Shown one piece after another: positions 43,637 through 54,700 of a DNA stretch of 64,000 nt. The position numbers and the translations under genes are program-made. The stretch is from Hanamia caeni. Lineage in GTDB: Bacteria > Bacteroidota > Bacteroidia > Chitinophagales > Chitinophagaceae. The notes beneath the pieces are model-generated. The model was not told where the DNA came from. It saw only the letters and a list, made by a program, of their open reading frames with translations, and made no database searches. The stretch is taken from NCBI RefSeq assembly GCF_003721595.1, contig NZ_RJJR01000001.1:434001-498000 (forward strand), read 5' to 3'. How positions within the stretch are numbered: position 1 is the stretch's first letter; each line of letters opens with the position of its first letter.

Positions 43637-45970
43637 TTAGAATGGATAACCGATTGCGATATTTAATATGAGGTTTTTTCTTCTCCATTCGCTGCTTCCA
43701 AAATCAATTTTATTAAGCACCCATCGCTCACCTTCCGGCAACCAGGGTTTTCTGAGCGGCATCCCAAGGTCCAATCTTAACAGCAGGATGGTAAAATTTA
43801 AGCGTAAACCAATTCCGGTTCCTACAGCCAGTTGGTTCAGGAAATGAGACGTAAACTGCACGCCAGGCCTGAGCAATTGGTCAGGATGGCCCGGAACTGT
43901 CGTTGTGTCTTTATTATACAGCCAGATATTTCCGGCATCAAGAAAAACTGCTGCGCCAACTATTTTATTAAGCTGGTATCTTAATTCAGTATTCATTTCT
44001 AATTTCAAATCCCCGGATTCGTCAGGAAAAAATGTGGCGCTGTCTGCATTGGCTGGCCTGTAAGTGCCGGGGCCAATGCTCCTGCTTCTGAATGCCCGGA
44101 TACTATTATTTCCGCCTATAAAATATTGCTTGATATAGGGCAATTGCCGTGAGTTGCCATAGGGATAGCCAAAGCCAAGGAGAAGCCGGTTTGCCAGCCT
44201 GGCTTTACTGCTAAGCTGCAAATAATATCTTACGTCTGTTTGGGCTTTCAGGTATTGGGAAATGGCTGCCCCGAAAAGCCTCTTTTGCTTTGTTACCGGG
44301 TCTTCAGGGATAAACAGGCCGGAAACATTACCGGAAAAATCAGCCAGGCCTTCAAAGAAGAATCCGCTTCCGAGTTCATTGCTGACAAAGGGATTAACAG
44401 TAAACGTATAATTAGAGCCAATAATAAATTGGGTGTCTATCGAGTGTTTTAAAATCGGGTTCTTGATAATACTGTCCAGGTACTCTTTGGTCACATTTAC
44501 AGAGTGCACATAGTTTACCGAAAAAAGATTAAATTTTTCAGACACATCATAACTTGGTTTCCATTCATATCCTAATTCTCCTTTTACTGAACTTAACGTA
44601 TAAAGTTTCCTGCGGTTTAGCAGGTCATAGTCTAAACTGATCCTAGTTTTTGGAACAAATGCATTGGTAGTATTGAAGTGGAAAAACGGCACTACAAATT
44701 TTGGGAACGTAAGCGAGGCACCGGCGCCAAATGTGTAAGTATTATAGCCACTTTTTGCGCCGCCATATTGAACTTCTGTACCCAAATTACCATGAATTTC
44801 CAATTCTTCAGCGCCTTTAAAAGTGTTCCTGTTTTTAAATGAAAGCGTAAGTTGTGAACCTACATAGTCATTTGATTTTGTATTCCCCGAAAGCTCAGCT
44901 CTCAGGGATTTTTTTTCCTGTGGTGTAAGGTAATAATATGCATTAAGTCTTCCTGTGTCCGCGCCCGGTGATGGAGTAACATCGAACCGGTTTTTTACAA
45001 ATTTGAATACATTTAAATTGATCAGCCTGCTCAATGTAAGATTGTGATCGTTCCTGTTATAAACATCCCCGGAATCAAACCGCATAATTTGAGGAAATAA
45101 TTTTGGCCTAAACCTATTTCGCGGATCTACAATATAGTAGCCGCCATACAACGCCTTTCTCTGAAGCGAAGTATCAGAGCGTGTTCCATTTAACCGGTAG
45201 TCCGTAAAAATATAAACGCTGTCAATAACATAAGGCTTTTCTGCAATGTCAGGCGCATCTTCTTTTACCCTCAAAAACATATTTACCTGGTCGGTGCCAA
45301 CCGTAGAATCTACTTCTACAATAAGCGCGTCGGGGCTAAAAAAGTAATAGCCTCTTTCTTTCAAAATTCCATCAATCCGTTCCCGCTCTGCTTTTATTAT
45401 GGCAAGATTAAAATCATCGCCCGGTTTAAGAAAAGACTTCGGTCTTGTTAATTTTATCGCTTGCCCCAGTGAAGAACTGTCAGTTTCAAACGTAACGTCC
45501 TTGATCGTGTAGGCGTTACCGGGTGTAACGGTATAATAGGCATGTCCTTTTTTGTGTTTTACAATAGTATCGCCTGATGCAACTGTTTTGAAATAACCCA
45601 GGTTTTGCAGGTAGTTCGTCAGCAGTTTTACATTGTACTCCAGATTGACGCTGCTTAGCAAAACAGGCGGAGTGCCGATTTTCCTGAGAAACTTTCGGAT
45701 AAAGCCGTGCTTAGAAGTATCACCGGCCATGTTGTATACAATAAGCTTGAAAGGAATGCCAAAAAAGCGGCCGTTGGGTTTTGGCTGCGGTAAATTTTCG
45801 GTGGCTTCTTCCACTTTCTTTTTTTCTTTTTTTGAAAGGGTGCTGTCCTTAACTTTTACGGTGGCTCCTGTGTAAAGCGCATCTCCTTTTGGAACCAATT
45901 TAGTAACGTTACAAGATGTGAATACTAAAATGGAGACTATAAAAAATACGGTGCCTTTTCGATTGATCAT
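43637..45970 (-). CDS. tamL: BamA-like outer-membrane lipoprotein TamL
   Basis: 777 aa. Lipobox LVFTSC with Cys20, followed by POTRA-like domains (about 30-330, e.g. SLGQAIKLTRPKSFLKPGDD and PRNRFRPKLFPQIMRF) and a C-terminal 16-strand barrel with the Omp85 motif region (QYFIGGNNSIRAFRSRSIGP) ending IAIGYPF. A lipidated BamA relative paired with TamB is the Bacteroidota TamL form of the translocation and assembly module. The start codon overlaps the tamB stop by 4 bp (ATGA), suggesting coupled translation. Confidence 0.88.
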   Translation of the reverse strand: MINRKGTVFFIVSILVFTSCNVTKLVPKGDALYTGATVKVKDSTLSKKEKKKVEEATENLPQPKPNGRFFGIPFKLIVYNMAGDTSKHGFIRKFLRKIGTPPVLLSSVNLEYNVKLLTNYLQNLGYFKTVASGDTIVKHKKGHAYYTVTPGNAYTIKDVTFETDSSSLGQAIKLTRPKSFLKPGDDFNLAIIKAERERIDGILKERGYYFFSPDALIVEVDSTVGTDQVNMFLRVKEDAPDIAEKPYVIDSVYIFTDYRLNGTRSDTSLQRKALYGGYYIVDPRNRFRPKLFPQIMRFDSGDVYNRNDHNLTLSRLINLNVFKFVKNRFDVTPSPGADTGRLNAYYYLTPQEKKSLRAELSGNTKSNDYVGSQLTLSFKNRNTFKGAEELEIHGNLGTEVQYGGAKSGYNTYTFGAGASLTFPKFVVPFFHFNTTNAFVPKTRISLDYDLLNRRKLYTLSSVKGELGYEWKPSYDVSEKFNLFSVNYVHSVNVTKEYLDSIIKNPILKHSIDTQFIIGSNYTFTVNPFVSNELGSGFFFEGLADFSGNVSGLFIPEDPVTKQKRLFGAAISQYLKAQTDVRYYLQLSSKARLANRLLLGFGYPYGNSRQLPYIKQYFIGGNNSIRAFRSRSIGPGTYRPANADSATFFPDESGDLKLEMNTELRYQLNKIVGAAVFLDAGNIWLYNKDTTTVPGHPDQLLRPGVQFTSHFLNQLAVGTGIGLRLNFTILLLRLDLGMPLRKPWLPEGERWVLNKIDFGSSEWRRKNLILNIAIGYPF

Positions 45971-48900
45971 TTTTCTGCTGCTTTTGATGGAGGCGTTACT
46001 GATTTAGCATCAATTTCCTTTTGTGTTTGCTCTTTCTTCAGTTCTTTATTGTGCTGTCTTATCTGCCTTTTCTTTTTGCGTTGTTCTTTGCTAAGAAAGA
46101 TTTGATTGAATCTGTTGTAATCTACCGAAACAATAAATCCGATACCTGTCTCAATTACATAGCCTTCGAGCTCGCCGGTGTAATCATTTTTCCGATACAC
46201 TCTCACTTCATATCTGCCGTCTTTGGTAAGCTTGTAGTTGATAGAAATATTCCCGGCAAATCCGTTTTGTGGCTTGGCCGTTTGCTCAGGGCCCTGCAGT
46301 TGAAAATCGTTGCCAACGGTAACGGAAAGCCTGTCATTTAAAAGCCGTTTGGTAAGCCCCACGTTTAAGTCGGTTTTATCCTGTTCTGTACCTGTTGTGT
46401 AATCCTGTGTGGTAGCTAAATCCGCATTAATGTCCACTCCCGGAATCAGGTTGGAAGTTAATTTATTGAGTTGTTCAGACAACAGGCGGCTCACACTTTG
46501 CATGGCCACAAACTTAGCGCTGGTGGATCCGCCGCTGCTCGAAAAGGGATCTTCGCCTACAAACCGGTTCAGCAGTAAAAGGGCAAATACCTGTTTATTC
46601 ATTTCGTTGGGTTCTTCACGCAATTGAGCCAGCTTGGTTCTTACTGTTGTAGTTACAGTGGTGGATACTTCATAGCTCTGCTCTTTTGGAAGTACAATAT
46701 CAAAACCTATCTGCGGCTGAAGCAGTTCTCCTGTTAATTTGAGATCAACTTCAAACGGAAGCTTTTGTTTATAGATCGCTTGATTGGCGCTTTGTATCTG
46801 CCCCTGCACGAGGTCTATTGGTGCTGTATTGGCAATATAAACTGCGGTTACGTCCAGTTGGCCCGATGTTGGTTCGCCGGTCCAGATAATCTTACTGCCT
46901 TTTTGAATATTAAATTTCCTCTTGATGAAATTGTACGATAGGTTATACGTTCCATCATTAATTTCATAGGTTCCTGTCAGCGTTACTTTTCCACTCGCAT
47001 CTATTCCTCCTGTCAGCTGCCCGTCGCCCTGTAATTTTAAAAAATCGCCACTGCCCGCATCCACAATCATGTTGAAAATTGCTTCCTTATCAATTTTTAT
47101 ATTTAAGGAAACATCATATCCTTTTAACGGCGCATCTTTTAATGAATCGTAAGGCGACATAAATAAAGAATCTTCCAGCGTTGCGCTTCTGTCTACAAAC
47201 CTCACAATGCCTTTTCTTTTTTCAATGCCAACAGTATTTTGAGGCAAAACGACCGTAAAATCGGTGTTCTTATTTATTACGAGGCTACCATCCACTTTAG
47301 GAAGCGTCGGTGAACCTGTGACTGTCAGGTTGGTTGAAAAGATCATCTTCCCGTAAAACAACTGGTTATCCTTATTGGTTGAATTTATTGCCTGGAAATT
47401 ATCGGCCTTTATTTTCAGGTCAAAAGTGTAATTAAGAAAGTCCTTTGAATTTATCATTCCATCTAACACAATTGTGTTGTTGGTGGTATCCCTGATGGTA
47501 AAGGTATTCAGACGAATACCTTCGTTATTGACAATGGCAATTGCTTCATTGTCTACTTTGAAAACACTATTCAGGCTGGCGACATACACAGCCGTATTAT
47601 TAAAATGTATTTTTCCATCTACGTTAGGATTTTTTAAAGAACCGTTCACGGCAACCTTGCCATATAAATTTCCTCTTGCATTTTTAATGGCACCATTACT
47701 AACGCCTTCCAGCGTTTTCATCTGCAGGCTGGTTAGGTCTGCCACAAAATCAAAGGTGCTGTTAGTGGGATCTACATTGTAGACCCCCTTAATTTTTAAA
47801 TCGTTTCCGTTGCCTTCCAGCCTCACATCAGCCTCATATTTATTGGCAACATTATTATTGACTTTCGCTGTGAATGTGCCAATCGTATCAGCGTGCACGC
47901 TCAGATTAGTCACCACAAGATCGGTTGTGAATGTGGGCTGTGTTTGCAAATTTTTTATGAGGGCATTACCGTTCAATAAACCATTTACCAGAAACGAATC
48001 GCTTTGAATAAATCCGGTAAGTGTGGAAATTTTAAAATCCTTAAAGTTTACTTCAAGTGGCGAATTAGCGCCAGCGCCCTGGCTGTTAATTACCAGATGC
48101 TGATTGCCTTTGCTTAAGTCAAAGTTCTTTGCAATAATGCTACTGCTGTCAATTTTGATTTGATTGTCCTGGCTGATAGTCCATGGATCATAATTGAGCA
48201 GAAGGCTGTCAGGACTCAAGTGTATCACATAATTATTTAAGGAAGATTGATCAAAGCTTCCGCGCAGGCGATATTTATCTTTCGATTTTTGGTCTTTTAT
48301 ATTGAGTGTGTAATCGAGATTGTTGTGATGCAGGCTTCCGTCTAATGATGTTTTGAAAATCGCCAGCGAGCTACCGCTTGCAAATTTTTCCAAAGAAGTA
48401 TTAAATGCAAGAACGCTATCCTTTGTGGCGGCTTCAAAATTCAACGAATCGATCACCATCGATCCATAAACAATGTGCGGTGATTTGAAATACATTGACA
48501 TGCCACTGTCTGAAGAAAAATTTGCACGTAGCACCACTGTTCTTAATTCGCTTAAGGTTGGCAAAAATGCGTGTAACGTTTTATTGTAAATTATGGAAGC
48601 ATTTACCGCAAAATCATACGGGGCAACCGTTACAGTATCTTTTGATGAGGCTATGGCGTAGTAAGGCTGAATAGATTGCTGGATAATGCTTCCCAGTTGT
48701 GTGAGCTTATATTTCCCTTTTATTGAAGCATTAAAAAAATCTGAACTTACTTCAATCGTTTCATTTTGTTCTGAACTTGTGGCGAGCAATGAAAGCGTAT
48801 CAAGCGTAATCCGGTTGCTGTCTGTAACCAGTATTGAATGGGTGACGTTTAAATTTCCCGCAAGGTGGTCAGGATCCAGGTTGGTAAAATCTGCGTCAAT

Positions 48901-51096
48901 ATCCCCGTGATAAATTAGCTTATTGGCAGTAAGATTCAGCGGCAAAGTTTTAATACTGTCGATTACCGATTTCAAATTGAGCGTAGGATATTTTCCGGAA
49001 AAATTTCCGCTGCCGTCTATTCTTGCAGTGAGGTTGGGATCGGAAAACGTAGCATTAATTGAGTAATTTTTATTCGCTATCGTTCCATGAGCCTCGATGT
49101 TGTGATAATTGTATTTGTTTAAAACAATTGACGGAATCACTGCGCTGAAAGTAGCATTCGCGATTTTGGGATCCAGCCCTGAACCTTTTACTTTAAAATT
49201 TGCGGTGACAGCTCCTAATTTAGGATTTTTCATGAGAGCTCCTAATTGCAGCGATCCGGTATGTAATACTACATCGTACCTGGCTTTTATTTTATCCGTA
49301 ATATTTTCCAGCGTGCCATCCACGGCAGCATTTCCGTACGAAGACCTGATAGAAAGATTTGCGTATAAATTTTTCATTCCTCCCTTTATTTTTCCATTGG
49401 CCGAGAGCGCAGCAGGAAGTGAAATATTTTGTGGTAATGTATTTGGCGGAAGCAGTGAAACAATATCCCTTCGGGATGTTTGAAATTTATTGATCGTAAG
49501 ATTTGTGTATAACGCTTTGGCATTGGGCAGGCCGCTTACAGATCCATTCACATTGATATCTGTGGAAGATAATCCTTTTAATATGAGTTTTTGAAAATTC
49601 ATATTATTCACCTGGCCTGTGATGCGCGCATCCACAAAAAGGGTAGCATCTGCCGGAAGCGATGAGGTTTGAGCTTTTAATTGCGGCACAAAAGTCCAAA
49701 GATCTTTAATGGCTATTTTGCTGTTTTCCAAATCAATGTCAAGCCCCAATTTGCCCGGATCACTTTTCAGCGCTGCCAATGAGGGATATGATATGACAGC
49801 TTCTTTTTTGATATCGGAGCCGGGTGTTTCAATCAGCAAATTTTTCAATGAAACTCCTGTAGGATTCATTTCAAAATCGGTGGTCAATTTATTTAAAACA
49901 AAGCCACTTTGTTCCTTCATACTGGCTGATTCAACGGATGCACGAATGGTATCGCTGCTGAACACAATATTGGATCCTTTTATGGAAAGGCCTTCAATGC
50001 CTAAGTGCGAAAAATCCATGCCTGACGGCGCTTTGGGCTTTGACTGATCATCGTAATTCAGATTCAGCTTATTAATTTCCACATTGCCCGCAATAATTTT
50101 CATGGAAGGCGTTTCAGGAGCCGATGACACAGAATCCGGAGGCTTCACATCTGCTTTTTGAGACGCGGTTTGCACTTTGATATCTGAATTGTTTAAAAGC
50201 GCACTCTCTAAGGTAACCACACTATTTTTAAGATCAATTGTTTTGGGATGAACCTGCGCTTTGCCAATCACAAATGAAGTGTTTAAATGTGAAGGTTCAC
50301 TGTTATAGGCCACATCAATATCTGACAAATTGATCTCTCTATTAAGAAGCTGCAAATAGTTATCGGGTTCTGCCGCGGCTTCCGAAACCGTAGTTTTTAC
50401 TGGCTCCTTCAATGGTTTCAACTGGTTAAAATGGCCATGAAGGCCGTCAAGCGTTATTGAAGGAATATCGAATAATAGATGAGAAGGATCAAATTTTGAA
50501 ATCTTTGTATCAAAATGCCCGAATGTAAGATCCATGTCATTACCAGTAAACAAATCTTTATAGATGATTCTTGTTTTGTTTACCAGTATTTCATCAATGC
50601 TCATTTGCAGGGTGGAAGTATCAGAAGAGCTTTTGCTGAGTGTGTCGGGGCTTGAAAACGCGTCTACAATAAACTGGAAATTAAAAACAGAATCAGGAGG
50701 CAATCGTTTTACTTTGGCCACAATTCCATTAAGTGTGATCTTCTTAATATCAATATTGCTGCTTATCAGCTTCACCATATCCATTTTCACTTTCAATTCC
50801 TTTCCGTAGAGAAGGGTGTCTTTAGAAAGGTCTTCAATGAAAATATTTTGTAAAGATAGGGTCGTGGGAAAATCAATATCCAGCTTACCAATTTGAACCG
50901 TTGTGTGTAGTTTGTTTTGAAGATATCCTACCACTTTCTTTCGGGCAAAATTTTGGACAAAAGAGGTTTGAATCAGGATCAAAACCAACATTACAAGGAA
51001 CAAAACTGAAGCAATAATCCATAATAAAACCTTTAAGAGCACATATCCGACCGATTTTTTTCTTTGGGGTTCAATACCTTCTTCCTTTACTTCCAT
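45967..51096 (-). CDS. tamB: TamB-like translocation and assembly module protein
   Basis: 1709 aa. One N-terminal transmembrane helix (VLLWIIASVLFLVMLVLILI, about 24-43), a huge beta-rich middle, and the C-terminal TamB (DUF490) domain (about 1250-1680; LNIKIDKEAIFNMIVDAGSG, LKLQGDGQLTGGIDASGKVT, LLNRFVGEDPF). The tail is Lys/Glu-rich (KEQRKKKRQIRQHNKELKKE), longer than in Proteobacteria. It spans the periplasm to the outer-membrane partner TamL, whose gene it overlaps by 4 bp. Confidence 0.9.
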   Translation of the reverse strand: MEVKEEGIEPQRKKSVGYVLLKVLLWIIASVLFLVMLVLILIQTSFVQNFARKKVVGYLQNKLHTTVQIGKLDIDFPTTLSLQNIFIEDLSKDTLLYGKELKVKMDMVKLISSNIDIKKITLNGIVAKVKRLPPDSVFNFQFIVDAFSSPDTLSKSSSDTSTLQMSIDEILVNKTRIIYKDLFTGNDMDLTFGHFDTKISKFDPSHLLFDIPSITLDGLHGHFNQLKPLKEPVKTTVSEAAAEPDNYLQLLNREINLSDIDVAYNSEPSHLNTSFVIGKAQVHPKTIDLKNSVVTLESALLNNSDIKVQTASQKADVKPPDSVSSAPETPSMKIIAGNVEINKLNLNYDDQSKPKAPSGMDFSHLGIEGLSIKGSNIVFSSDTIRASVESASMKEQSGFVLNKLTTDFEMNPTGVSLKNLLIETPGSDIKKEAVISYPSLAALKSDPGKLGLDIDLENSKIAIKDLWTFVPQLKAQTSSLPADATLFVDARITGQVNNMNFQKLILKGLSSTDINVNGSVSGLPNAKALYTNLTINKFQTSRRDIVSLLPPNTLPQNISLPAALSANGKIKGGMKNLYANLSIRSSYGNAAVDGTLENITDKIKARYDVVLHTGSLQLGALMKNPKLGAVTANFKVKGSGLDPKIANATFSAVIPSIVLNKYNYHNIEAHGTIANKNYSINATFSDPNLTARIDGSGNFSGKYPTLNLKSVIDSIKTLPLNLTANKLIYHGDIDADFTNLDPDHLAGNLNVTHSILVTDSNRITLDTLSLLATSSEQNETIEVSSDFFNASIKGKYKLTQLGSIIQQSIQPYYAIASSKDTVTVAPYDFAVNASIIYNKTLHAFLPTLSELRTVVLRANFSSDSGMSMYFKSPHIVYGSMVIDSLNFEAATKDSVLAFNTSLEKFASGSSLAIFKTSLDGSLHHNNLDYTLNIKDQKSKDKYRLRGSFDQSSLNNYVIHLSPDSLLLNYDPWTISQDNQIKIDSSSIIAKNFDLSKGNQHLVINSQGAGANSPLEVNFKDFKISTLTGFIQSDSFLVNGLLNGNALIKNLQTQPTFTTDLVVTNLSVHADTIGTFTAKVNNNVANKYEADVRLEGNGNDLKIKGVYNVDPTNSTFDFVADLTSLQMKTLEGVSNGAIKNARGNLYGKVAVNGSLKNPNVDGKIHFNNTAVYVASLNSVFKVDNEAIAIVNNEGIRLNTFTIRDTTNNTIVLDGMINSKDFLNYTFDLKIKADNFQAINSTNKDNQLFYGKMIFSTNLTVTGSPTLPKVDGSLVINKNTDFTVVLPQNTVGIEKRKGIVRFVDRSATLEDSLFMSPYDSLKDAPLKGYDVSLNIKIDKEAIFNMIVDAGSGDFLKLQGDGQLTGGIDASGKVTLTGTYEINDGTYNLSYNFIKRKFNIQKGSKIIWTGEPTSGQLDVTAVYIANTAPIDLVQGQIQSANQAIYKQKLPFEVDLKLTGELLQPQIGFDIVLPKEQSYEVSTTVTTTVRTKLAQLREEPNEMNKQVFALLLLNRFVGEDPFSSSGGSTSAKFVAMQSVSRLLSEQLNKLTSNLIPGVDINADLATTQDYTTGTEQDKTDLNVGLTKRLLNDRLSVTVGNDFQLQGPEQTAKPQNGFAGNISINYKLTKDGRYEVRVYRKNDYTGELEGYVIETGIGFIVSVDYNRFNQIFLSKEQRKKKRQIRQHNKELKKEQTQKEIDAKSVTPPSKAAEK

Positions 51097-51272
51097 ACTG
51101 GTAACTGGTTATTAATCATGTATCTCAAATTGCACACCAAACTTATAGTGTCTTATGATTCTCTTAATGAAAACATTGTCAAGATAATTCTCATTAGAGC
51201 AATGATGGATGCACATCAAATTTTTCACAGGAATGACCGGTGCCGGGGATGAATAGGTTTTTAGCTGATTTT

Positions 51273-51307
51273 CAGAATAAAAAATCTTGCTATTTCCTGG
51301 TTTACTG
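51273..51307 (-). repeat. 36-bp intergenic repeat, copy 15
   Basis: On the minus strand: CAGTAAACCAGGAAATAGC then AAGATTTTTTATTCTG. It directly follows the trxA terminator T-tract. Confidence 0.75.
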
Positions 51308-51340
51308 TAAAAAAAAATCTCCCGGTTACAGGAGATCTTT
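51305..51340 (-). terminator. trxA: Rho-independent terminator of trxA
   Basis: On the minus strand ATCTCC, loop TGTAACCG, GGAGAT, then a run of T (about nine). Stem arms are at 51331-51336 and 51317-51322. It begins 25 bp after the trxA stop and is the clearest intrinsic terminator in the window. Confidence 0.8.
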
Positions 51341-51360
51341 TTGAAACAAATTTTTGATTC

Positions 51361-51678
51361 TTATTTGTGGGCTTCAATTTTCTTTACAAAATTCGCCTTT
51401 GGTTGAGAGCCGACTAACTTATCAACGACTTTTCCTTCCTTCACAAACAGAATAGCGGGAATGCTGGTAATGCCGTAGTTAACGCTAAGCTGGGGATTTT
51501 GATCAACATTTACTTTACCTACATTTACTTTTCCGTCATATTCTTTTGAAAGTTCTTCTACCACGGGGCCTATTGCACGGCAAGGGCCGCACCATTCTGC
51601 CCAAAAGTCTATCATAGTTAATTTGTCTGAATCCAAAACTTTTTCTTTAAAGTTCGCATCGGTATATTCCTGAGCCAT
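51361..51678 (-). CDS. trxA: Thioredoxin
   Basis: 105 aa. Active site W-C-G-P-C at 29-33 in FWAEWCGPCRAIGP, the cis-Pro loop SIPAILFVKEGKVVDKLVG, and the usual length. It reduces protein disulfides in the cytosol. No signal peptide. It has its own promoter box upstream (51725-51732) and terminator downstream, so it is likely transcribed alone. Confidence 0.97.
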   Translation of the reverse strand: MAQEYTDANFKEKVLDSDKLTMIDFWAEWCGPCRAIGPVVEELSKEYDGKVNVGKVNVDQNPQLSVNYGITSIPAILFVKEGKVVDKLVGSQPKANFVKKIEAHK

Positions 51679-51724
51679 AGTTTATTTTTTTTATTTAGAA
51701 ATTAATTTAATATCCTGTAAGTTG

Positions 51725-51732
51725 CAAAGTTA
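51725..51732 (-). promoter_or_regulatory. Candidate -7 promoter box for trxA
   Basis: On the minus strand TAACTTTG, an exact TAnnTTTG match, about 47 bp before the trxA ATG. No convincing -33 TTTG at 19-21 bases upstream. Confidence 0.4.
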
Positions 51733-51771
51733 AAGCCAATATCTTTTCCATGTTGAATTGTCATATGGGTA

Positions 51772-54700
51772 TTATGTTAATTCTATCGTTACTTCACATT
51801 CCGGCATGTGTTGCAGATAATTAGCCATTTCGTCATTCATTTCAAAAGCATTATCCATCGTGCACATAGCAAAGCGCAGGTTGGATATATCATCGCAAAT
51901 ATTTATCCTGAGGCCTGAATTTCCCGGGAATTTTTGAAGATTTTCACCTACAAAGGTGATCATTTCTTCGGAAACATCTTTCGGGTTGATTCCGATATTT
52001 AATTTTTTAGTATTGCTTTTCATTACTGTTTCCAGCAAACAAGCCTGGTTAATCCGGAATTCATAAGGCGATGTGCTGAAGCGTTGCCTGAATGCGCCCG
52101 AAATGCAGAGCACCATGCCGGGCTCAAGATAATGGTTATACTTAGCGTAATCTTCCCCAAACAGCATCAACTCCATTTTTTCTGTGTAGTCTTCAAGGTG
52201 AAGGATGCCAAATTTATTTCCCTTTTTTGAAATGCGATGCTGCGCTTCCGTCACCAAACCTGCTATCCTGAATGCCCTGGAAGGATTGGGAAACAGGTTA
52301 ACCGCCGCTTTAAATTCATTAAAGTCTGCAATGGTATCGAATTTATAATACTTCAGTAAAAATTTAAAATTATCCAGTGGATGGCCGCTTAAGTACATGC
52401 CAATTACGTCCCTTTCATTGTTGAGCAACTGAACCAGCGGCCACGGCTGGCAGTCAGGAATTGCCGGTGGCGTTACGTTATCCATTTGCAGATCGCCAAA
52501 AAGCGTGTTGGTGTTATTGTTTAGCTGCGCCTGGAACTGATGGCCAAAGCGAATTATTTTTTCCAGCGATGTCATATTTTCTCCCGGCACGGTAAAAAAG
52601 AACTGGGCCCGGTGAAAATTATTAAAGCAATCAAAAGCGCCTGCATAAGTAAGGCTTTCGAGCGATTTTTTATTAACGGTTCTTTGGTTCACGCGCTTAA
52701 TCATATCGAAAATGGAAGTGAAAAGGCCGTGCTTTTCCCTTTCTTCAATGATGTTTTCGATGGCCGCTTCGCCTACGCCTTTCATTCCGCTGAAACCAAA
52801 TCTTATTTCGCCTTTTTTGTTCACCGCAAATCCTTTTTGCGATTCGTTGATGTCTGGCCCCAGCACGGTTAAGCCCATCCTTTTACACTCTTCCATAAAG
52901 AAGGTTATCTTTTCAATGGCGCCTGCGTGATTTAAAACGGCCGCCATGTATTCACTGGGATAATGCGCTTTTAAATAAGCAGTTTGGTACGCCACAAATG
53001 CATAGCAGGTGGAATGCGATTTGTTAAACGCGTATTGGGCAAATGATTCCCAGTCCGACCAAATTTTTTCTAATATTTTTTCAGGATGGTGTAATTTTTT
53101 AGCGCCTTCGATAAACTGCGCCTTCATTTTATCCAATACGTCTCTTTTCTTTTTCCCCATTGCCTTTCGCAGGATATCTGCATCGCCTTTGCTGAAGCCG
53201 GCTAATTTTTGCGAAAGCAGCATTACCTGTTCCTGGTATACCGTGATGCCGTACGTATCTTTTAAAATTTCTTCCATTTCAGGCAGGTCGTAAACAATTT
53301 CCTGCCGTCCGTGTTTCCGTTCAATAAAGGCCGGGATATAAGCCATTGGGCCCGGGCGATATAAAGCGTTCATGGCAATCAGGTCGTCGAACTTATCCGG
53401 CTTTAATTCTCTCAGGTATTTTTGCATACCCGTACTTTCAAACTGAAAAGTGCCATTGGTGTCTGCCCGTTGAAAAAGCTTATAGGTTTCTCCATCATCC
53501 AGCGGCAGCAAGTCAAGGTCAATTGATACACCATGATTTCTTTTGATGAGGCTGAGCGCCGTTTTTAAAATGCTAAGCGTTTTTAATCCGAGAAAATCCA
53601 TTTTTAAAACACCGGCGCTTTCGATGTTGCTGCCATCAATCTGCGTCAGCCACAACTCCGAATCTTTTGAAGAAGCAACCGGTATCAGTTCCATAAGGTC
53701 TTGTGGAGCAATGATTATCGCGGAAGCATGGATGCCCGTATTTCTGACAGAACCTTCAAGGATTTCTGCTTCATGTAATACCTTGCTTCGTATATCGTCG
53801 CCATTATAGATATCGCGGAGCTTCATGATATTGCTGAGATCATCAGGCCCTACGCCATCTTCAGTTAAAGATTTTGGGCCCGTAACAGGAGCCATCAACA
53901 CTTTCTTCAGCGAAGTGCCCGGCCGGTCGGGAACCAGCTTTGCCAAAGCATTGCTTTCTGAAAGCGGCAGATCCATCACGCGGGCCACGTCCTTAATGCT
54001 CATCTTGGCTGCCATTGTGCCGTAAGTAATAATTTGCGCTACCTGGTTTTTCCCGTATTTATCCACCACATAATCGAGCACTTTTTGCCTTCCTTCATCA
54101 TCAAAATCCGTATCAATATCCGGCATGGATTTACGGTCAGGATTTAAGAATCTTTCAAAAAGAAGATTGTATTTAATGGGATCAATATTGGTAATTCCGA
54201 TGCAATAAGCAACCACCGAACCTGCGGCTGAGCCACGCCCCGGGCCTACAAATACACCGAGATCTTTTCCCGCAACAATGAAATCGCTCACAATTAAAAA
54301 GTAGCCCGCAAAGCCCATTGTTTTGATGGTAAATAATTCAAAGTTTATCCGCTCTTCTATTTCGGGTGTGATGGTTTCATATCTTTTCTTTGCGCCGCTC
54401 CATGTTAAATGATCGAGATAAGCTTCCTGGTTTTCAAATTCTTTGGGCACCGGAAAATGAGGTATCAAAATATCTCTTTTTAAATCAAGCACCTCAATTT
54501 TATCAATTACTTCGTTGGTATTATCCAGCGAATATTGTAAATCCTGGAAAGCGGTAAGCATTTCTGAAGTATTCTTCAGGTAGAACTGGTTATTGGGAAA
54601 TGCAAATCTTTTATTCTTAATGCTGACGTCATCATCCGTGAATTCGCGAAGGGCAGGAGTGGCCTGAGTTTCACCCGTATTGATGCAAAGAAGAATATCA

